A model generated the notes under the pieces. The model was given only the letters and a program-made list of their open reading frames with translations. It was not told where the DNA came from and did not search any database. A stretch of DNA of 26,053 bases. Source: Pseudomonadota bacterium. Its GTDB lineage: Bacteria > Pseudomonadota > Alphaproteobacteria > Acetobacterales > Acetobacteraceae. Both the position numbers and the translations under genes were made by a program. Below, in pieces: positions 24,959 through 26,053 of this stretch (its first letter is position 1; each line of letters begins with the position of its first letter). Location: NCBI GenBank assembly GCA_021808055.1, contig JAKBCH010000028.1, forward strand, positions 1 through 26,053, given 5' to 3'.

Positions 24959-25905
24959 GCCCGCAGCCGCTCGTGGCTGTTACCGGCGGCACGGGGTTTC
25001 TCGGGCTGCATCTGGTGCCTGCTTTGGCGCAGGCGGGTTTCAGGGTGCGGGTGCTGGCCCGGCGCGCGCCCGCGCATCCGGCCTTTGCGACTGTTGAATT
25101 TGAGACTGTGCCAGGCCGCCTGGAAGATGAAGCTGCACTGGCGGCGCTGGTGGAGGGTGCCGCTGTGGTGGTGCACGCGGCGGGACTGATAAAAGCACGC
25201 AACCGGGCAGCATTTCTGCGCGCCAACCAGGGCGGCACAGCGGCACTGGCGCGCATCACCCGGCGCGTGGTACCGGATGCGAAATTTGTGCTGGTTTCAT
25301 CTCTGGCAGCGCGGGAACCGCAACTTTCAAACTACGCGTTCAGCAAACACGCGGCGGAGGCGGCCGCCCGGCAGGAGCTTGCCGCCGCGCAACTGGCGAT
25401 ACTTCGGCCACCGGCGATTTACGGGCCATGGGACAGGGAAACCTTGGCGTTGTTCCGCGCCAGCCTATACTCCTTTGCGCCATTGCTGAGCGATGGCAAA
25501 GCCGCGGTGATTCATGCGGCGGACGCGGCAGGTGCCATTACCGCCATGGCGGGCAGCAAGTTTCAACCCGGTTGTTTTGCCCTGACTGATGACCAACCGG
25601 AAGGCTATTCATTACGCGCACTGATGAATGAGGCCGCGCGCGCCACTGGTGGGCGGACAAAATTGATACGCTTGCCGAAATGGCTGGTTCTGTCAGCGGG
25701 TTTCGGCTCTGGGTTAGTGGGCGGCTTTAGCAAAGCCCCGCCGATTTTTACCCTCGGCAAAGCGCGGGAGATTTTGCACCCGGATTGGTCCGTGCACCCG
25801 GCTGAGCTTTTGCCGAGAGAGGTTTACACCCCGCGCATAAATCTGGCGCAGGGCTTTGCCGAAACCGTTGCCTGGTATCGCCAGGCAGGTTGGCTGCGCG
25901 GTTAG
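24955..25905 (+). CDS. cerR: NAD(P)-dependent epimerase/dehydratase family ceramide reductase
   Basis: A 316-residue extended short-chain dehydrogenase. The Rossmann nucleotide motif is T10-G-G-T-G-F-L-G17; the catalytic set is S115/S116 in LVSSLAAR and Y127-x3-K131 in YAFSKHAA; LRPPAIYGPWDRET is the usual extended-SDR segment. In Caulobacter, the homologous-position gene CerR reduces the 3-keto group of the sphingoid precursor after N-acylation. The start overlaps the aasR stop, so the two are cotranslated. The stop codon overlaps that of the convergent GNAT gene. Other extended SDRs (sugar epimerases, complex I NDUFA9-like) are possible, but the operon partner strongly favours CerR. Confidence 0.8.
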   Translation: MSPQPLVAVTGGTGFLGLHLVPALAQAGFRVRVLARRAPAHPAFATVEFETVPGRLEDEAALAALVEGAAVVVHAAGLIKARNRAAFLRANQGGTAALARITRRVVPDAKFVLVSSLAAREPQLSNYAFSKHAAEAAARQELAAAQLAILRPPAIYGPWDRETLALFRASLYSFAPLLSDGKAAVIHAADAAGAITAMAGSKFQPGCFALTDDQPEGYSLRALMNEAARATGGRTKLIRLPKWLVLSAGFGSGLVGGFSKAPPIFTLGKAREILHPDWSVHPAELLPREVYTPRINLAQGFAETVAWYRQAGWLRG

Positions 25906-26053
25906 AGCGGCACCTCAAACACCCGGTAGGTTTTGTAGGGCTTGGCGTTCATGCTCTCGATCATCCGGCGCATTGGCATATTGTCTTCAAGAATCCAGGA
26001 AAGTTCGATATGGGTATAGCCCATTTTCAACGCATCCCGGCGCACCATATCGA
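25902..26053 (-). CDS. bcerS: GNAT-family protein, C-terminal fragment (probable bacterial ceramide synthase)
   Basis: Only the last 49 codons are in the window; the gene runs off the right edge. They read as the end of a GNAT-like N-acyltransferase: an IELSWILEDNMPM segment (about residues 16-28 of the fragment) is followed by a helix and a KPYKTYRVFE terminal strand. This ELxWILEDN pattern is found in the large GNAT proteins that include bacterial ceramide synthase, which N-acylates the sphingoid base. The convergent overlap with cerR (TAA 25902-25904 against TAG 25903-25905) and the rest of the locus support this. Confidence is limited by the short fragment. Confidence 0.6.
   Translation of the reverse strand, partial: DMVRRDALKMGYTHIELSWILEDNMPMRRMIESMNAKPYKTYRVFEVPL

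Overview
The window looks like chromosomal DNA of a GC-rich alphaproteobacterium, most likely of the Acetobacteraceae/Rhodospirillales. The reasons are the gene content (glycolate oxidase, a split 5-oxoprolinase and Caulobacter/Acetobacter-type sphingolipid genes), the tight ATGA-coupled operons and the codon use. The genus is not resolved from sequence alone.

Layout. (1) 1-2877, minus strand: a glycolate oxidase operon glcD-glcE-glcF, with glcF cut by the left edge. (2) 2987-7027, plus strand: pxpA, a pxpB-pxpC fusion and a biotin carboxylase/BCCP fusion protein, translationally coupled. (3) 7101-12350, plus strand: an ABC-F ATPase, a MYG1-family hydrolase, a GT4 glycosyltransferase and a polysaccharide/lipid flippase, packed end to end. 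(4) 12351-13470: an AT-rich island unlike its surroundings. It starts with a perfect parS-type ParB-binding palindrome, then holds a decayed reading frame and one small lipoprotein gene, and ends at an abrupt GC boundary. (5) 13478-26053: a large lipid locus in several short operons.

Region 5 is the main interest. It has all five genes known to be needed for bacterial ceramide synthesis: serine palmitoyltransferase (spt), its acyl carrier protein (acpR), a FAAL-like acyl-ACP synthetase (aasR), a ceramide reductase-like dehydrogenase (cerR), and at the right edge the C-terminus of a GNAT protein resembling bacterial ceramide synthase (bcerS). Interleaved with them is an inositol head-group module: myo-inositol-phosphate synthase, a CTP:inositol-phosphate cytidylyltransferase-like protein and a CDP-alcohol phosphotransferase. 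There is also a glycosylation module (GT4 plus PIG-L deacetylase, and a GT32 enzyme with a DXD motif) and an LptF/LptG permease pair. Read together, the locus predicts synthesis and export of a glycosylated inositol-phosphoceramide, analogous to eukaryotic GIPC/MIPC lipids but with a CDP-inositol donor. The individual families are recognised from motifs; the end product is inference.

No rRNA, tRNA, CRISPR array or intact insertion sequence was seen. The ORF-free stretches are short except 12351-12728 and 13260-13477, which are described as features.
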